This document shows positions 38,433 through 47,439 of a stretch of DNA of 64,000 nt, one piece after another. The notes beneath the pieces are model-generated. The model had not been told where the DNA came from, made no database searches, and saw only the letters and a list, made by a program, of their open reading frames with translations. A program made the translations under genes and the position numbers. The DNA is taken from assembly GCA_963717445.1 (NCBI GenBank), contig OY970334.1, positions 2,108,001 through 2,172,000 of the forward strand, given 5' to 3'. Numbering within the stretch: the first letter of the stretch is position 1; each line of letters begins with the position of its first letter. The stretch is from JAGVPT01 sp963717445 (lineage in GTDB: Bacteria > Bacteroidota > Ignavibacteria > UBA10030 > UBA8401).

Positions 38433-39755
38433 CTAATCGCCGAGTTTTGGTTTTGCCGCATCAGATGACCATATCTCGCGAATAGTTTCTTCGTCGCCCA
38501 TGCCGTTAGGAACCGCTGGGATGGGATTGTTGGCGTAATACCAGTGAATGTCCGGCGACGCTGCCACCCGACCGCCGGGCATTTCGAGGTAGCCGTTGGT
38601 GTCCGTAGTCCGCACCCAATTCCAGGCATATTTCAGCCATTTGGCGCGATACTCTTTGCTTTGGTGTGCGAACCAGGTGATTTCATCGTAGCCCCAGATC
38701 CAATCGAACTCGCCTTGTACGTTCGGCTGGCCGGGATGCCTACTCCCGCCGTAGTTGTCGAATTCCACGAGATAAGGCAAATACTCGCACCGCCAGCCGT
38801 TGACAGTCATGCCGCCCTTGCTATGGTTGTAAATGCCGTCGGAAAATCCCAGTTGCAAAATCGCTTCTTTTGGTTTGTCGGGAACTTCCTTGATGCGCAA
38901 CGGGAACTCGTTGAAATCCAAAAGCGGATTGCCATCATGCATCAGACCTCCGGTGGGCGTGTGGCCGTCGCACAGGACAATGTGGCGGCGTGCGTGCGTG
39001 GCCGCGTATGCCCGAACCATACTCAACAGATGCGCCCAGTGAGTGTTGTCGGAATCATTTTTGTTCATAATTTCGACCTGCCCGAAGTGAATGGCTTCGC
39101 AGCCGAGGCCGATGTAAGTCACCGCCTGGTAATAAAACCAAAGCTGCGTTTCGAGACGGCTTTCGTCAGGCACTTGGGCGTTAGGGCCCATGGGCCGACG
39201 CTGACCTTCGGGATAAATCATATCGTCGTAGCGGAAATTCCGTTTCTCTACCGGCAAACCAAACGCGGTAAAAACCCAGGCGGGAGCCGCAATTTCATTT
39301 ACACGCGGACTGACGGTTTCAAAAACGCACGCCTCTAAAATAATGTCAGGAACGGCAGCCAGCACCTGCGGGGCGATTTCTTGTGCGCGCTGAACATTGT
39401 TTAAGAAATCATTCTCCGCGTTCCATAGGCAAAGCGCGCGTCCGATGAATTTGGCGCCGACGTGCTTAATCATTCGGATATTGTCCTGGAGATTGCCCTG
39501 ACCGATGAGGAGGTCCTGCATAGTGATTGCTCTGGACAAATAATTTTCCAAAACTCTTCTTGATATTTTCCCGTCGAACTTATAAGCGGCGTCATCAACA
39601 GAATTTCTTAGCTTTGACTGCGTTAGCTCCCCCCTGGGTTTCCCTGTCGAAGTATGATCATCTTTATTTTCAATGTCTTGGCCAAGTATACCTGAAGTAG
39701 CTGCCAGACTTAATATCAAAATCACAGCAACGACTACTTTTTTTTCATTCTTCAT
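38433..39755 (-). CDS. Secreted protein of unknown family, glycosidase-like
   Basis: ATG 39755 (MKNEKK…) is preferred because it opens straight on the signal peptide (VVVAVILILSLAATSGILGQ). The 440-residue product then has a low-complexity polar stretch (DIENKDDHTSTGKPRGELTQ). A barrel-like body follows with 'MIKHVGAKFIGRALCLWNAE', 'TYIGLGCEAIHFGQVEIMNK', 'GQPNVQGEFDWIWGYDEITW' and 'GYLEMPGGRVA'. Glutamates in AIHFGQVEIM and GYDEITW are candidate active-site residues. I do not recognise a family. The first 70 codons are AT-rich while the rest is GC-rich, as in the gene at 32375. Confidence 0.5.
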   Translation of the reverse strand: MKNEKKVVVAVILILSLAATSGILGQDIENKDDHTSTGKPRGELTQSKLRNSVDDAAYKFDGKISRRVLENYLSRAITMQDLLIGQGNLQDNIRMIKHVGAKFIGRALCLWNAENDFLNNVQRAQEIAPQVLAAVPDIILEACVFETVSPRVNEIAAPAWVFTAFGLPVEKRNFRYDDMIYPEGQRRPMGPNAQVPDESRLETQLWFYYQAVTYIGLGCEAIHFGQVEIMNKNDSDNTHWAHLLSMVRAYAATHARRHIVLCDGHTPTGGLMHDGNPLLDFNEFPLRIKEVPDKPKEAILQLGFSDGIYNHSKGGMTVNGWRCEYLPYLVEFDNYGGSRHPGQPNVQGEFDWIWGYDEITWFAHQSKEYRAKWLKYAWNWVRTTDTNGYLEMPGGRVAASPDIHWYYANNPIPAVPNGMGDEETIREIWSSDAAKPKLGD

Positions 39756-39959
39756 GTTGTTTCCGTCCTTCGCTGAAGAAACATTTCTATCGTAATCCTG
39801 TCGGTTGTCAATAATTTTTAATGAAGTTTTCTCTCTTTGCAGGAATGCCATAAGTTGCCATCAAGGAAACGCGTTATGAGTTCTAAAGAGCAACTTCGAT
39901 ATAATTAAATTGAACCTCCTGCCATAAATCATTCGCTTCTCAAATACTTAGTTGAATGA

Positions 39960-40140
39960 CTAGAGGCTTTCTCAAAAATGGCTTTTATCCAGAATTAGAC
40001 AGCCGAAAATTGAACCCACCTCGCTGACTTGCCCCTGGTAAAAACCGCAACACCAAATGAGTATTATACCCAGAGTGACAGGGACTCTATCTTGGTGCCA
40101 TCGTTCTGGATGTGCAAATGGTTTTTGAGATGGCTTCTAG
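39960..40140. repeat. MITE-like element, family A
   Basis: A 181-bp element with 25-bp imperfect terminal inverted repeats: left CTAGAGGCTTTCTCAAAAA, right (inverted) CTAGAAGCCATCTCAAAAA. It has no coding capacity. The same ends bracket the element at 58412-58629. It sits between the GntR-type regulator (ends 40201) and the unassigned secreted gene (starts 39755). Confidence 0.65.
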
Positions 40141-40200
40141 CTATTCCGAGCTTGAAAGTTGGTAGACTGTTTATTCCCGTTCTCTTGCTTTTTCGGGGGG

Positions 40201-41286
40201 TCAATCTCCAGGAGGATTTGATAACATTTCATATTTAGTTCCCCCTTTGCCATCAGGAAGCACTAATTTTGGTTCAATCCTTTCATGAACTGTTTCAATT
40301 TGGGGATTTGCCATCCTCCTAATTAGTAACTGGCCGGCCCTTTCCCCAACTTTATCGTTAAATTGTTCTACGGTCGGATAATTATGAACTTCATAACAGT
40401 TGTTATAACCAAAAATCTTGAAGTTTTCCGAGAGCCTTATACTTTTTTCCTCCATCCTTTTTCTTAGAATGGCTATTTCGAGGTCATCAAAAAAGACTAA
40501 ACCAATTATTCTGCCCTGCTTGCTCAATGCTTCATAATTCTTAATAAACTCCTCAATGTCGCAAATTTCCGGGTTATCATTACTATACAGAATTTTCATT
40601 GCATTCCTGAAACCATCTATCTTTTCAAAATGAGAAGTAGCTGTGTCTTCATGAGAGATAAATATAATGGTATCACATTGACCTGTGTACTTTAGGTATG
40701 CGCAAACTCTTATCATGGCATCTTTATTATTAATAACAACATAGTCCGTATCTAATTCAGGAATGAACCTGTCGACAAGAACAAATGGAAACTTTCTTTC
40801 TTTCAGTTTTGCAATATGAGAATAATCTAAACGATAGGAATCCTCTAGAAATATTATCATTCCTTCCACTTTATTTGAAATCAATCTTTCAATTGTCTCC
40901 TTCTCTTTCTCGTGACTCATATCAGAAATTGCCAGCCAAAGATGCATTTTTTCCTTTTCTAGACTCCTTCTTAATCCTGATAAAATATCACTAAAAATCT
41001 TACCATTCGGCAAAGCCTTTGGTATCATAAATGCAACCTGTTTTGTGGCTGCTAGAGCATCTTTAGCAAGGGGATCATAGTCAACAAATATGCCTTTGCC
41101 TTGCGTCTTCGTGATATAACCATCATGCGACATCTCTAATAATGTTCTGTTGACTGTAGCGTAACTATAACCAAAAGTACTAATCAATTCTCTTACTTTC
41201 GGAAGTTGGCTTCCCTTTGTAAGATGGTTTTTTCTTATATAATCGATTAATTGATCCTGCAAAGATTCATATTTTTTTTTATTCAT
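40201..41286 (-). CDS. GntR-type regulator with LacI-like sugar-sensing domain
   Basis: The 361-residue product has a winged helix-turn-helix at residues about 5-70 ('LPKVRELISTFGYSYATVNR', 'LLEMSHDGYITKTQGKGIFV'). A periplasmic-binding-protein-like effector domain follows ('KQVAFMIPK', 'KVEGMIIFLEDS', 'FPFVLVDRFIPELDTDYVVI', 'IFGYNNCYE'), the layout of AraR-type regulators. It has a strong GAGGATATC-ATG start. It probably controls the adjacent sugar porter and/or the divergent sodium:solute symporter in response to a sugar. No operator could be identified by eye in the 900-bp upstream gap. Confidence 0.85.
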   Translation of the reverse strand: MNKKKYESLQDQLIDYIRKNHLTKGSQLPKVRELISTFGYSYATVNRTLLEMSHDGYITKTQGKGIFVDYDPLAKDALAATKQVAFMIPKALPNGKIFSDILSGLRRSLEKEKMHLWLAISDMSHEKEKETIERLISNKVEGMIIFLEDSYRLDYSHIAKLKERKFPFVLVDRFIPELDTDYVVINNKDAMIRVCAYLKYTGQCDTIIFISHEDTATSHFEKIDGFRNAMKILYSNDNPEICDIEEFIKNYEALSKQGRIIGLVFFDDLEIAILRKRMEEKSIRLSENFKIFGYNNCYEVHNYPTVEQFNDKVGERAGQLLIRRMANPQIETVHERIEPKLVLPDGKGGTKYEMLSNPPGD

Positions 41287-41377
41287 GATATCCTCATGAA
41301 ATGTTCAATTGAACCGCCCCCTGCGGTGATACCAATGTTAAGTTTGTTTTTTCTTCCCTTTCAGGCATTGGCGACCT

Positions 41378-41546
41378 ATCTCGGGAAGTATGCCTCTTAT
41401 GCCAGTGGCCGGTAATCGAGTGAGCTGCGCGACCTAATCTTGTTGTAGTTATTCCTCCATCGTTTCGTTACACCCTTGCCTCCGTCACCGTATCGAAGAT
41501 CTCTCCGTTCAACAACTCGTCTCTCAATAAGGTTGAAGGACTCATT
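41378..41546 (-). pseudogene. IS3-family orfB C-terminal remnant
   Basis: On the minus strand, broken frames read 'NESFN', then 'RDELLNGEIFDTVTEAR', then 'TKRWRNNYNKIRSRSSLDYR' and 'EAYFPR'. This is the order of the conserved end of IS3 integrase-type transposases (ESFNGRLRDELLN…EARxxIxxWRxxYNxxRPHSSLGYRPPAPE). At least two frameshifts and a stop are present. The catalytic DDE region upstream is lost. Confidence 0.7.
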
Positions 41547-42198
41547 CCTTGCCCCCTTTTTTGATGACTTCCAATATACTCTATTGGCTCATCTTTTGGG
41601 GGCAGGTCATTTGCACGTGCAGACCTTGTATTCTCTTAAGAGAAGCAACCCTTTGGTTGATGGTTTGCTATGTGCAAAAATAAACATTGTCTTCAACTTT
41701 ATGTCCGACTTTTTCCTGCCATTCCAGATAACACCGTGACTTCCGGCAGATTGTGCATGATTCTTAATCTATCTAAACTGTCAATCCGATGGTATACCCC
41801 AATGAGCACGGACTGTCCCCCCAACGGTTTCGTGAAACGTTATCTGCAAATACGTTTCTCTCATTGGTTGCGTCCAAAGCGAAAAAAATAAAATTGGATC
41901 CTCATCCTTGTCGATGTAATATAATCTGGTTGAAATTCAAAGGGCATGCTACTGATGTAAGCCAATAATACACCCTGCAAACATATATTTTCTCAAGGTC
42001 TTAATCCCTTTTAGGGCATATATTAGTTAATTGATTATATAAAGTCAACATATCTGCTAAATGTATATATTTAGTTTATATATTGAATTGGTTGTTACTT
42101 TAAAAAAAAAATATATAATAACCGCGAGTGCATTTGATTTTTACCACTCACCCTAAGATTGGCTGTAAAAGAAACACTGACGTTCGAAAGTTCACCTT
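41547..42198. other. Gene-free AT-rich region upstream of the symporter
   Basis: No credible coding frame. The right half (about 41950-42125) is strongly AT-rich, with a small CCCTTTTAGGG palindrome near 42007 and repeated ATATAT motifs, and probably holds the promoter of the symporter at 42199. No terminator or RNA family was recognised. Confidence 0.4.
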
Positions 42199-44172
42199 AT
42201 GAAATATCTGAGCGCGGGCGACTATGTGGCCCTGTTTGCGTACGCTAGCCTCTTGGTTGTTATCGCTATATATCTCAGGCAAAGTGCGTCAAAAACCATA
42301 GCAGATTATTTCATAGGCGGAAACAGGGTTCCCTGGTGGGCAATGGGGATCTCAGGTATGTCTTCATGTCTGGATATGGCTGGTACTATGGTCATCGTAT
42401 CATTTTTGTACCTTCTCGGACCACGAGGTATTTACATAGAGTTCAGAGGAGGTGCTGTCCTCGTTCTCTCCTTCATGCTCCTATGGTCCGGCAAATGGCA
42501 TTACCGCTCAAAGTGTATGACGGGCGCAGAGTGGATGGAATTCCGTTTCGGAAAATCTTGGGGAGGACAGTTCGCCAGAATAACCTCTGCAATTGTGATG
42601 ATCGTGTCAACAATTGGAATGCTCGCTTACCTTATCAAGGCCTTGGGTCTCTTCGCTTCCTTTTTCGTTCCATTTTCACCCGAGACCTGTGCGCTTTCAC
42701 TGATCATAGTCGCCAGCCTTTATACAGTCATTTCGGGTTTTTATGGCGTCGTTATCACCGACCTCATCGAATCGCTAATCGTCATTTCTGCAATCGTTTT
42801 GGTTTCTACATTGGCAATCGAGAAGATTTCTTCCATCGATATCGCAGCTCTCGCATACAAGGTCACCGGCAACAGCGAGTGGACAAGTTCTTCCTTGAAG
42901 TGGAGGATCAACATGCCAAGCGGCTATACCCAATATGACGACTTGACCATTCTTGTTTTCTTCTATCTACTGCGCAACATATTCATAGGAATCTCATCTG
43001 CCGGTGCAGATCCAAGATATTTTGGAGCAAGGAGCGAACGTGAGTGCGGAATGCTTAGCCTCCTGTGGGCTTCTTTGATGGTATTCCGTTGGCCAATGAT
43101 GATCGGCTTCGCGGCACTCGGCATCTTTCTCACGAGCACTTTTTTTTCGGACCATGGTTCCCTGCTTCAAGCAGTCCAGATTATCAAGGTACACGTCGAC
43201 AATGCTTCTCCTGATCATTGGCATGCCCTTGTTTCAAGTATAATCGCCAACCCTGGATCCTATCCGAAAGAAATGATCGACGGCATCAGGAGCGTCCTTC
43301 AGAATGACTGGCAGTCGAAACTCTCACTTCTCAGTTATGAAGGAACAATAGATCCCGAAAAAATTGTCCCGGCGGTAATCCTGTTCATAGTCCCCGCAGG
43401 CGTCAGAGGTCTCCTTGTTATTGCCTTTATAGCCGCAGCATTCTCATCGTTCAGCTCAAGCGTGAATACTGCTACAGCATATTTCACCAGAGATATTTAT
43501 CAGCGCTACCTGCGGAAGGCTGCACCAACTCGCGAATTAATCCTCATTTCTTATTCGTTCATTTGTATCATGGTGGCGATAAGCTATCTCTTCGCCTACA
43601 ACTTCCACAGCATTACTCACGTTTGGGGATGGATAATAATGGGTTTGGGAGGCGGTATAGCGGTCCCGGCAATGTTAAAATTCTACTGGTGGCGGTACAA
43701 CGGAGGCGGGTTCGCCATCGGTACCTTAACCGGACTTATAGCTTCCTTTCTCGAGATAAAATTTTTGCCGGGGCTACTAGAATGGCAACAGTTTGCAGTG
43801 GTCTCATCTATTTCATTAGCGGCGACCATTGTCGGGACCTATCTCACCGCGCCAGTAGAAGACAGTGTATTAGAGAATTTCTATCGGAAGACCAGGCCTT
43901 TCGGCTTGTGGAAATCATTTAAAAAAATGTTGGATCCAGATGTAAGAGAATCAATGTTAAAAGAACACAGAAATGATTTAGTCTCAGTTCCTTTCGCTCT
44001 CGGATGGCAAATAACACTCTACATGTTCCCGATGCAGCTAGTACTTAGGAATTATAAAGAATTCTTTTATACATTCTCTCTCTTTCTTTTGTCTCTTGCC
44101 GGGATGTATTTCTTATGGTATCGAAATCTGCCGCCAAAAGAGGGAGGACATCTGAACTACGAATCTCATTAG
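42199..44172 (+). CDS. Sodium:solute symporter (SSS family)
   Basis: The 657-residue membrane protein has about 14 hydrophobic segments. SSS landmarks are visible: 'DYFIGGNRVPWWAMGISGMS' after helix 1, the helix 5-6 region 'ALSLIIVASLYTVISGFYGV' leading to 'VVITDLIES', and the helix 8-9 region 'AAFSSFSSSVNTATAYFTRD'. Relatives carry sugars, sialic acid or amino acids with sodium; the C-terminal 150 residues extend beyond the 13-helix core. It is the only intact gene on the plus strand here, divergent from the GntR-type regulator, and is followed by a hairpin at 44251. In context a sugar or uronate is the likely cargo. Confidence 0.88.
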   Translation: MKYLSAGDYVALFAYASLLVVIAIYLRQSASKTIADYFIGGNRVPWWAMGISGMSSCLDMAGTMVIVSFLYLLGPRGIYIEFRGGAVLVLSFMLLWSGKWHYRSKCMTGAEWMEFRFGKSWGGQFARITSAIVMIVSTIGMLAYLIKALGLFASFFVPFSPETCALSLIIVASLYTVISGFYGVVITDLIESLIVISAIVLVSTLAIEKISSIDIAALAYKVTGNSEWTSSSLKWRINMPSGYTQYDDLTILVFFYLLRNIFIGISSAGADPRYFGARSERECGMLSLLWASLMVFRWPMMIGFAALGIFLTSTFFSDHGSLLQAVQIIKVHVDNASPDHWHALVSSIIANPGSYPKEMIDGIRSVLQNDWQSKLSLLSYEGTIDPEKIVPAVILFIVPAGVRGLLVIAFIAAAFSSFSSSVNTATAYFTRDIYQRYLRKAAPTRELILISYSFICIMVAISYLFAYNFHSITHVWGWIIMGLGGGIAVPAMLKFYWWRYNGGGFAIGTLTGLIASFLEIKFLPGLLEWQQFAVVSSISLAATIVGTYLTAPVEDSVLENFYRKTRPFGLWKSFKKMLDPDVRESMLKEHRNDLVSVPFALGWQITLYMFPMQLVLRNYKEFFYTFSLFLLSLAGMYFLWYRNLPPKEGGHLNYESH

Positions 44173-44250
44173 TGACCCAGGAGAACTCTTTCCGCTCAGC
44201 CGAGGTATGGACTCTCTTTCGGACACAATACGCCAGCTGTCAGAGCTGGT

Positions 44251-44276
44251 AAGAAAGCCTAATAAAAGGTTTTCTT
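44251..44276 (+). terminator. Probable terminator of the symporter gene
   Basis: The inverted repeat AAGAAAGCCT / AGGTTTTCTT, with one G-T pair, closes a 6-base loop about 80 bases after the symporter stop. Its descending arm supplies the T-run. It would separate the symporter from the convergent oxidoreductase gene. Confidence 0.5.
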
Positions 44277-44375
44277 GTATGAGGGTACAGACAAACAAAA
44301 TTGTACCTTCAAGAAAAAATGTTTCCTGTTGAGGGCGAAACACTTCTTCGCTATATTATTGTACGCGGTCAATAA

Positions 44376-44525
44376 GTACCCGTAGCTCAACTGGTCTACG
44401 ACTCTACGAGTCGCAGACTCGTGGAGATAGAGCACCAGCCTTCTAAAATCGGTGGAGCAACAAAAAGTTCCTGTATTTACAGAGGCTTTTACATTTATCA
44501 CAAGCACGAGTAACCAAAATGTAAC
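44376..44525 (+). other. tRNA-Arg-like element, copy 1 (150 bp direct repeat)
   Basis: The 5' part is laid out like tRNA-Arg(UCU): acceptor strand GTACCCG, TA, D-stem GCTC, D-loop AACTGG, D-stem GAGC, then CCAGC-CTTCTAA (anticodon arm start, anticodon TCT). The D-loop carries a 32-base insertion containing the hairpin ACGAGTC-gca-GACTCGT. The 3' half does not pair: no T-arm, acceptor or CCA is present. The whole 150 bp recurs at 51358-51508, with the first 75 bases almost identical and the end TAACCAAAATGTAAC shared. Not a working tRNA; it looks like a tRNA-derived repeat or attachment-site relic. Confidence 0.6.
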
Positions 44526-44580
44526 GATGGTCGTTGGGAATTTCTGTGCTTCTGTTTCCAGATAGAAGTGAGAATGGAAA

Positions 44581-45639
44581 TTACTCAACAAGAACGGCCC
44601 GTTGTTCTTTTGCGGAACGATAGATTGCAGATATAATCGCGACTGCGGCCCGGCCTTCGGCACCGTCGATACTCGGCGGACGATTCTCGCGGATGGCGGA
44701 AACAAAATCCGCAAACTGGAGCCGGTGCCCTTCGCTGTTGATCGAGCCGGGGGACGAAGCACCGCCGTCCGGAACATCGCTCCGTTTTCCAAAACGTAAT
44801 CGAATATCTTCGTCCTCCGGCAATTTATGGCGGAATTGCCACGACTGAAAGGTTTCGTCTTCCATAACAACGAATCCGTCGGTGCCGGAGATTTCGATAC
44901 GCAGCGTTGTTCCCGGCCAGGACCCTGTGGTGCCTTCAACGACACCCAAGGCGCCCGATTTGAAAAGAAGCGAGGCGACGGCCACATCTTCGACTTCAAT
45001 ACCTGTATGAGCCCTAGTAGCCGAAAACGCCGTTACTTTTTCTACTCCACCCATAAGCCATTGGAGAAGGTCGATGCCGTGGATCCCTTGATTCATCAAA
45101 GCGCCCCCGCCATCGTAACGATACGTACCTCGCCACCCGCTCGATGCATAGTACTCCTGCGTACGATACCACTTGATGTAAACGTCCGCGAGGACGATGG
45201 TTCCGAAGCGACCCGCGTTGATCGCGTTTTTTAGAGCCTGGCTTGATTCCGAGAATCTGCGAGGAAAAATTGCACCGAGTTTGACTTCATTTTCCCGACA
45301 GGCAGCGATTATCCGATCGATTCGCTCTGTGGTGACATCGAGAGGCTTCTCGATGATGAGATGCTTCTTAGCCCTTGCAGCAGCAATTGCCGTTTCCATA
45401 TGAAGTCCGGAAGGGGTGCAGACTGAAACAGCGTCGATTTCTGGATTCTTGAGGAACTCGTCGAGATCCGAGTATGCTCTCCCCCCAAACTGAGACACCC
45501 GCTTTTCCGCTGCTGCGAGCTTGCGGTCCCAGAAGGCAGTGATCTCCGCTCCGGGCACCTTTCTCAGGGCATCGGCCTGAATTTCGCTGATCATTCCACA
45601 GCCGACAATTCCGAATTTGACTATTCGTTCCTTTGTCAT
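44581..45639 (-). CDS. Gfo/Idh/MocA-family sugar oxidoreductase, cytoplasmic
   Basis: ATG 45639 is chosen because AAGGA lies 5 bases upstream and the Rossmann strand starts at once ('VKFGIVGCGMISEIQADALR', GxGxxx motif); the product is 352 residues. 'SVCTPSGLHMETAIAAARAK', 'LIIEKPLDVT' (catalytic-site EKP lysine) and 'GGGALMNQGIHGIDLLQWLM' (conserved H/D) identify the family. It has no signal peptide. It probably oxidises or reduces a sugar or sugar derivative with NAD(P). It lies in a segment flanked by tRNA-like repeats, with a second, Tat-exported member of the same family at 47710. Confidence 0.88.
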   Translation of the reverse strand: MTKERIVKFGIVGCGMISEIQADALRKVPGAEITAFWDRKLAAAEKRVSQFGGRAYSDLDEFLKNPEIDAVSVCTPSGLHMETAIAAARAKKHLIIEKPLDVTTERIDRIIAACRENEVKLGAIFPRRFSESSQALKNAINAGRFGTIVLADVYIKWYRTQEYYASSGWRGTYRYDGGGALMNQGIHGIDLLQWLMGGVEKVTAFSATRAHTGIEVEDVAVASLLFKSGALGVVEGTTGSWPGTTLRIEISGTDGFVVMEDETFQSWQFRHKLPEDEDIRLRFGKRSDVPDGGASSPGSINSEGHRLQFADFVSAIRENRPPSIDGAEGRAAVAIISAIYRSAKEQRAVLVE

Positions 45640-45695
45640 TTGATCCTTGATCAGACGATGGCCCATGCCTATAAGGTCCATCCGTATCATTGAAT

Positions 45696-45816
45696 AGAGA
45701 CTTCTGAATAATCCCAAAAGTGCGTCTCGCGCAAAGACGCAAAGTCGCAAAATGATTCAAAAACAGAATCTTAGCGCCTTTGCGGCTTGGCGAGAAACAA
45801 TTTTTCAGATGTCTCG
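45696..45816. repeat. MITE-like element, family B, copy 1
   Basis: A 121-bp element bounded by AGAGACTTCTGAATAATCCC and its imperfect inverse (right end reads CGAGACATCTGAAAAATTG inverted). The interior is palindromic: TCTCGCGCAAAGACGCAAAG on the left and CGCCTTTGCGGCTTGGCGAGA (core GCGGCTTGGCGAGA) on the right. A second copy lies at 49924. It is placed just upstream of the oxidoreductase start, so it may affect that gene's transcript. Confidence 0.6.
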
Positions 45817-45836
45817 AATAATAAGTTGAAGGAGTA

Positions 45837-46736
45837 TTAATCTAAGAAATTAAATTTTCGAAGAAAATCATCTGCAAGCTTGAGTATGTCATCGTTATAG
45901 TAGCGTGAATATTTCGGGTTTCCCTCTCCAAGATAGTGCCTCATTCCTTTGTAGGTATGCTGTTCAAAATAATTGCCTTCCTTAGTCATTGCGCTGTCAA
46001 AAAATTGCACTGTCCAGAGAGGAACCTGATCGTCATACTGGCCGTGGAACTCGATCATCGGAGGCATTCCACTCTTCACATTATGGAACGGCGAGATACT
46101 CCATATTTTATTCCGGCGGTCGGCCAGCAAACGGTCGCACCAGCCTTCTACTGTATTAACGCATGATGAAAAGAGGAGAATTGCATCGGGGCGGCAGCTT
46201 ATGCTGAGGTTATCCGATTTTTCATTGTACTCATCGATCATCGCCGTGCATAATGCCAGATGACCTCCGGCAGATTGACCGGCGGCAACGATTTTATTTT
46301 TGTCAACGTGGAATTTCCCGGCGTTTTCCCGAACCCACCGCATGGCCGATCTTGCATCCATGACACATTCGATCGGGCTGATCTTTTTGCTCGGTGTTAC
46401 CCCGTTGTCAATCGACAAGCGATATTCGACCGAAAACGTCACGATTCCCATTTTCGCGTATCGTTCACAGGTTGTAAAGAATTCACTTGGGGTACCAAAG
46501 GCCCAGCCGCCGCCATGAAAGAAGACAATCGCTGTATTATTCTCTCTTTCAAACGATTTGTTTGTATAAAAAATATCCATCGTAAGTTTCAACGTGTCGA
46601 CTGTTTTGTACACTTCCTGTAGATGGATAACCTGGTCGTTGTTTTCAGCCTGAGCAGTCATGGCCGGTTCTCCGTTGACGACAGCAGGTGTCAAAAAAGA
46701 CAAGCAGAGGAAAATGATGATGAATAGATTTTTCAT
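45837..46736 (-). CDS. Secreted alpha/beta-hydrolase, carbohydrate-esterase-like
   Basis: Taken from ATG 46736 (MKNLFIIIF…), which opens on the signal peptide; a GTG at 46772 is also possible. The 299-residue product has oxyanion motif 'VFFHGGGWAFG', nucleophile in 'AAGQSAGGHLAL', acid region 'EFHGQYDDQVP' and C-terminal His in 'KGMRHYLG'. It resembles the esterase half of the fusion at 26768 and the BD-FAE/acetylxylan-esterase group, so it may remove acetyl or feruloyl groups from glycans in the periplasm. A second, truncated copy of its start lies at 46919-46985. Confidence 0.85.
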   Translation of the reverse strand: MKNLFIIIFLCLSFLTPAVVNGEPAMTAQAENNDQVIHLQEVYKTVDTLKLTMDIFYTNKSFERENNTAIVFFHGGGWAFGTPSEFFTTCERYAKMGIVTFSVEYRLSIDNGVTPSKKISPIECVMDARSAMRWVRENAGKFHVDKNKIVAAGQSAGGHLALCTAMIDEYNEKSDNLSISCRPDAILLFSSCVNTVEGWCDRLLADRRNKIWSISPFHNVKSGMPPMIEFHGQYDDQVPLWTVQFFDSAMTKEGNYFEQHTYKGMRHYLGEGNPKYSRYYNDDILKLADDFLRKFNFLD

Positions 46737-46785
46737 AGAGATTGAGGTTTTGTTTGTAAAAGAAGTCATCACAAAAATGTGGAAT

Positions 46786-46985
46786 ATGTCCTTCTGAATG
46801 AATCCAGCCAGATCATTGTCATTCTGAACGGAGCGAAGCGGAGTGAAGAATCCATGACAACGACACGCCTTGAATCTACAGAGCTTTCATGTCATGGATG
46901 CTTCGCTGCGCTCAGCCCGTGTCAAAAAGGGCAAGATAGTGATGAATAGATTTTTCATTGAGATTGAGAATTTGAGTCTTCTGAA
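46786..46985. repeat. REP-like repeat plus duplicated esterase leader
   Basis: 46788-46918 matches the interior of the family A element at 58441 over most of its length (TGTCCTTCTGAA, ATCATTGTCATTCTGAAC, AAGAATCCATGACAA, GTCATGGATGCTTCGCT). From 46919 to about 46975 the sequence repeats the first 50 or so bases of the esterase gene and its leader (ATGAAAAATCTATTCATCA on the minus strand). It is then cut off by the repeat, giving a dead 22-codon frame. Confidence 0.6.
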
Positions 46986-46994
46986 CAATTAGTG

Positions 46995-47110
46995 CTCAAT
47001 TGTCATTCTGATCCTCGACGAGTCGAGTCTTCGACCGCCGCCTTTTGGTCGTCGGAAAGCGACAACTCTTCGAGCGGGAGAAGAATCCATGACTCGGAAC
47101 TCCTGTGATT
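46995..47110. repeat. REP-like repeat
   Basis: The stretch contains AATTGTCATTCTGATCCTCG, a CGACGAGTCGAGTCTTCGACC palindromic tract (core TCGACGAGTCGA-like inverted halves) and GAGAAGAATCCATGACTCGG. These phrases are shared with the repeats at 46.8 and 58.5 kb. No coding capacity. It lies between the duplicated leader and the GIY-YIG gene. Confidence 0.5.
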
Positions 47111-47132
47111 CACACTGCCGCATCGAAGCAAC

Positions 47133-47411
47133 CTACAGCCGAATCTCCTCCCATTCCGGATTGACCGATTCGATCAGCGCGATTTTCTTTTCCCTTACCC
47201 AGCCCTTAATTTGTTTTTCCCGCGCTATCGCATCGCGAACATCGCCGTATTCTTCGAAGTACACAAGTCTCGATAATCGGTATTGATTGGTGAACCCGGG
47301 AATATTCTTTTCTTTATGCTGAATGATTCTCTTTCGAAGATTATTCGTCATGCCTGCGTATAACGTTCCCCGCTTTTGACTGGCGAGTAAATAGAAATAA
47401 TATTTTCTCAT
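47133..47411 (-). CDS. GIY-YIG domain protein (YhbQ/UPF0213-like)
   Basis: ATG 47411 has GGGGGA 5 bases upstream and yields a 92-residue product; upstream in-frame codons belong to a REP repeat. The sequence has 'YYFYLLASQKRGTLYAGMTN' (a degenerate G-x-Y…Y-x-G pair), 'NLRKRIIQHKEK' (catalytic Arg), 'LVYFEEYGDVRDAIAREKQI' (Glu) and 'KGWVREKKIALIE'. This is the stand-alone GIY-YIG nuclease group common in bacteria with many repeats. The function of these small proteins is poorly known; a DNA-repair or repeat-associated nuclease role is often assumed. It is surrounded by REP-like DNA on both sides. Confidence 0.9.
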   Translation of the reverse strand: MRKYYFYLLASQKRGTLYAGMTNNLRKRIIQHKEKNIPGFTNQYRLSRLVYFEEYGDVRDAIAREKQIKGWVREKKIALIESVNPEWEEIRL

Positions 47412-47439
47412 TGCATTCCCCCCATATTTTTTTCTGTCA

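Noticed and set aside
38544..39338. Plus-strand 264-residue frame
   Set aside because: It is an antisense shadow of the GC-rich body of the gene at 38433, without a ribosome-binding site or recognisable domain.
44376..44525. Functional tRNA-Arg
   Set aside because: The anticodon stem does not close, the T-arm and 3' acceptor strand are missing and the D-loop has a 32-base insertion.
47133..47411. GIY-YIG protein as a homing endonuclease driving the island
   Set aside because: It is the small stand-alone GIY-YIG type, not embedded in an intron or intein and without a DNA-binding extension.
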